The notes beneath the pieces were generated by a model, which had not been told where the DNA came from, ran no database searches, and worked only from the letters and a program-made list of their open reading frames with translations. Of a stretch of DNA of 7,546 nt, positions 6,310-7,546 are shown piece by piece. Source of the DNA: DASSHC01 sp035693105 (GTDB taxonomy: Bacteria; Chloroflexota; Chloroflexia; Thermomicrobiales; Thermomicrobiaceae); the NCBI GenBank assembly GCA_035693105.1, contig DASSHC010000175.1:1-7546 (forward strand), given 5' to 3'. Made by a program: the position numbers and the translations under genes. The number at the start of each line of letters is the position of its first letter. The stretch's first letter is position 1.

Positions 6310-6792
6310 ATGCCCCGCAAGCGTGTATTTACCCCCGAGCCGCCGGTCTATCGCTTCCACGTGCGGCTGCTCGGCGGCCCCATGGTGGGAGAAATCGAGG
6401 ACGTCTGGCGCGACATCGAGCTCGCCGCCAACCAGACGCTCCTGGAGCTCGGCAACGAGATCCCCTACGCCTTCGACTTCGACAACGACCACCTCTGGGC
6501 GTTCTACTTCAGCGGCAAGCCCTTTGACGCCACGACCGAGTACGCGCTGATGGCCGAGCCGGATCCCCTGACGGGAGTGGCGCCCAAGCGGGCCGAGGAC
6601 CACACCCTGCGCGGCGTCCATTTTCCGCGCCAAGAGTTCCTCTACATCTTCGACTTCGGCGACGAGTGGCACTTCGGCGTCACGCTCGCCGGCAAGTCGG
6701 ACGAACTGACGCCCGGCGCCGTGTATCCCCGCGTCGCCGGCAGCCAGGGCGAGCCGCCGCCGCAGTACCCCGACTGGGATGAGGAGGAGTGA
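6310..6792 (+). CDS. pRiA4b ORF-3-like protein (PRiA4_ORF3 / IS1096 TnpR-like family)
   Basis: A 160-residue soluble, acidic protein of the widespread PRiA4_ORF3 family, whose biochemical role is not established. Visible family features are the N-terminal YRFHVRLLGG strand, the IELAANQTLLELGNEI segment (about 36-51), the FDFDNDHLWAFYF segment (about 55-67) and the hallmark YIFDFGDEWHFGVTL (about 112-126). Near the C-terminus is YPRVAGSQGEPPPQY (about 139-153), matching the YPxxxxGxGxxPPEDxG closing motif. The usual Cys of that motif (xCxxGxxACPPED) is absent here. The start ATG has AAGGAG 6 bases upstream. It lies 34 bases after the nucleotidyltransferase stop on the same strand, so the two probably share a transcript. 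Family members occur beside IS elements and on plasmids, but no transposase is visible here, and base composition matches its neighbours. Confidence 0.85.
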   Translation: MPRKRVFTPEPPVYRFHVRLLGGPMVGEIEDVWRDIELAANQTLLELGNEIPYAFDFDNDHLWAFYFSGKPFDATTEYALMAEPDPLTGVAPKRAEDHTLRGVHFPRQEFLYIFDFGDEWHFGVTLAGKSDELTPGAVYPRVAGSQGEPPPQYPDWDEEE

Positions 6793-6850
6793 GACGAGGA
6801 GGGCGAGGAGTAGCTGCGAGGTCCGCTTGCCCCGCCAGCACGCCGCTTTG

Positions 6851-6875
6851 ATTGCTCGTTGGGAGCAGTGTTTAT
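6851..6875 (+). terminator. Weak hairpin after the pRiA4b-like gene, possible terminator
   Basis: ATTGCTC (6851-6857) can pair with GAGCAGT (6863-6869), one G-T pair, around loop GTTGG, followed by GTTTAT. The stem is short and the U run poor, so this is only a candidate end for the plus-strand transcript. The rest of the 135-base convergent gap also holds CGGATT-TAC-AATCCG (6886-6900) and GTGCAGTGCAC (6905-6915), two small inverted repeats of unknown meaning. Confidence 0.3.
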
Positions 6876-6927
6876 GGAGCAGGATCGGATTTACAATCCG
6901 GCCCGTGCAGTGCACTCAATCACGCAG

Positions 6928-7290
6928 TCAAGCCGTCACTGTATCGAGTTGGGAGCCACGTTTCTTTTCGTCCGTCTCCCACCGCACGACGGCTGACGTG
7001 GTAAAAGTCCCCTCGATAAAGCCAGATTGAGTAGCGCTCATTGTCACGGATGCTGGGTCCATCCCAGTACCGTCGCGCTCTGCGCGCTCCACGGCCGCCT
7101 CGCGGATGAACGCCGAGAGCTTCATGCCCCGTTCCCGTGCCGCCTCTGCTACCCGTCCGAAGTCGTCGCGGGAGAACGCCACAGACACGACCGCTCGCGG
7201 GTTTTTTACCGCCGGGTGAACCTCACCCTTTTCTTCCCAAGTCTCTGGGTTTTCAAGCTCCCTGAGTTGCTTGTCGCTCAACTTACGCAT
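6928..7290 (-). CDS. Ribbon-helix-helix (CopG-like) protein, probable antitoxin
   Basis: A 120-residue protein from the chosen ATG. Its N-terminus MRKLSDKQLRELEN resembles antitoxins of BrnA/CopG type. A ribbon-helix-helix DNA-binding unit follows: strand RAVVSVAFS (about 32-40), helix A RDDFGRVAEAARERG (about 41-55) and helix B LSAFIREAAVERAER (about 58-72). Such proteins dimerise, neutralise a partner toxin and repress their own operon. It comes directly after a small basic ORF on the same strand, in the BrnT-then-BrnA order. A GTG at 7338 in the same frame would add 16 residues and overlap the upstream stop by 14 bases; I prefer ATG 7290 because GGGAG stands 9 bases upstream and the protein then begins as family members do. 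Odd point: after the fold, about 48 residues (71-120) form a low-charge Ser/Thr-rich then charged tail that such antitoxins usually lack. A MobC- or relaxosome-type RHH protein is an alternative. Confidence 0.65.
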   Translation of the reverse strand: MRKLSDKQLRELENPETWEEKGEVHPAVKNPRAVVSVAFSRDDFGRVAEAARERGMKLSAFIREAAVERAERDGTGMDPASVTMSATQSGFIEGTFTTSAVVRWETDEKKRGSQLDTVTA

Positions 7291-7324
7291 GCCTCGCTTC
7301 TCCCGTCCTATCTCCTCGACCGCC

Positions 7325-7546
7325 TCATGGTAATTCACGCCACTTACTTGGCTTGCAAGGCCAAGCGGTCACCGGGCGCCAGGTTCCCGACTCGTCGGTC
7401 CGCTCGATGGGAACAGCAATACATTGACCATGCTCATCTCGCCCGATGATCTTCTGACTGGCGCGGCGTCGCTTCCGATTCTTCTTGACCGTGAACGGTT
7501 TTTCCAGGATCGACAGTACCTGTTCCGGGGTGATCCCATGCTCCCA
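7325..7546 (-). CDS. BrnT/DUF4258-like small basic protein, probable toxin (5' end outside window)
   Basis: My own translation of the minus strand gives 73 open codons from the window edge to TGA at 7325-7327. It begins WEHGITPEQVLSILEKPF, which fits the (K/E)HGxxxEEVxxVL helix of BrnT-like ribonuclease toxins and the related DUF4258 family. A strongly basic stretch (VKKNRKRRRASQK) follows, then strands KIIGRDEHGQCIAVPIE and TWRPVTAWPC, resembling the family pattern xIGRTxxGRxLxVxxE...xxRxITAxxA. Those proteins have an RNase E/RelE-like beta-sheet fold. The next gene on the strand encodes a ribbon-helix-helix protein, the usual antitoxin class for BrnT. The start codon lies beyond position 7546; full-length relatives have about 80-95 residues, so perhaps 10-20 are missing. 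The function is inferred from short motifs plus context. Confidence 0.55.
   Translation of the reverse strand, partial: WEHGITPEQVLSILEKPFTVKKNRKRRRASQKIIGRDEHGQCIAVPIERTDESGTWRPVTAWPCKPSKWRELP

Noticed and set aside
6870..6915. Possible tRNA-like fragment (GGATTTACAATCC region)
   Set aside because: Only isolated short stems; no acceptor pairing, no TTCRANNC T-loop and no anticodon arm could be fitted.
7027..7449. Plus-strand 140-codon frame opposite the ribbon-helix-helix gene
   Set aside because: No ribosome site or recognisable domain; the minus strand has a good RHH motif with matched small partner.

Overview
The window looks like chromosomal DNA from a very GC-rich bacterium, most plausibly a member of the Chloroflexota (Thermomicrobia/Sphaerobacter-like). 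This is inferred from the base composition, from the Ser/Thr/Ala/Pro-rich lipoprotein linker of the solute-binding protein, from the HD-containing CCA-type nucleotidyltransferase, and from intergenic palindromes of the CCCTCAYCCC...TCTCCCA/TGGGAGA kind. No marker gene settles the taxonomy.

Left two thirds (minus strand, read right to left from about 4700 to 1): an oligopeptide/dipeptide-type (or nickel-type) ABC importer operon. It begins with a winged-helix ArsR/HTH_20-type regulator (3988-4605) behind a good -35/-10 promoter. Next come a Tat-type lipoprotein solute-binding protein of family 5 (2076-3866), a DppB-like permease (928-1851) and a DppC-like permease (1-909, cut by the window edge and missing only its last few residues). 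No ATPase genes are visible; they would be expected beyond position 1. A block of nested inverted repeats (1917-2064) separates the binding protein from the permeases. It is well placed to act as an mRNA-stabilising or attenuating element that makes the binding protein more abundant than the membrane subunits.

Middle right (plus strand, 4824-6792): a divergent pair made of a tRNA nucleotidyltransferase/poly(A) polymerase-family enzyme with an HD domain, and, 34 bases later, a pRiA4b ORF-3-like protein. The short spacing and good ribosome binding site suggest one transcript. The divergent intergenic region carries a 9-base tandem repeat that abuts the -35 box of the regulator promoter.

Right end (minus strand, 6928-7546): a probable toxin-antitoxin-like pair. 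It comprises a small basic BrnT/DUF4258-like protein (5' end outside the window) followed by a ribbon-helix-helix protein with an unusual C-terminal extension of about 50 residues. It converges on the pRiA4b-like gene across 135 bases that hold small inverted repeats but no convincing strong terminator.

No rRNA, tRNA, CRISPR array, transposase or integrase was seen. Most of the window is ordinary housekeeping and transport content. The points most worth a second look are the intra-operon palindromic element, the regulator promoter architecture, and the tail of the ribbon-helix-helix protein.
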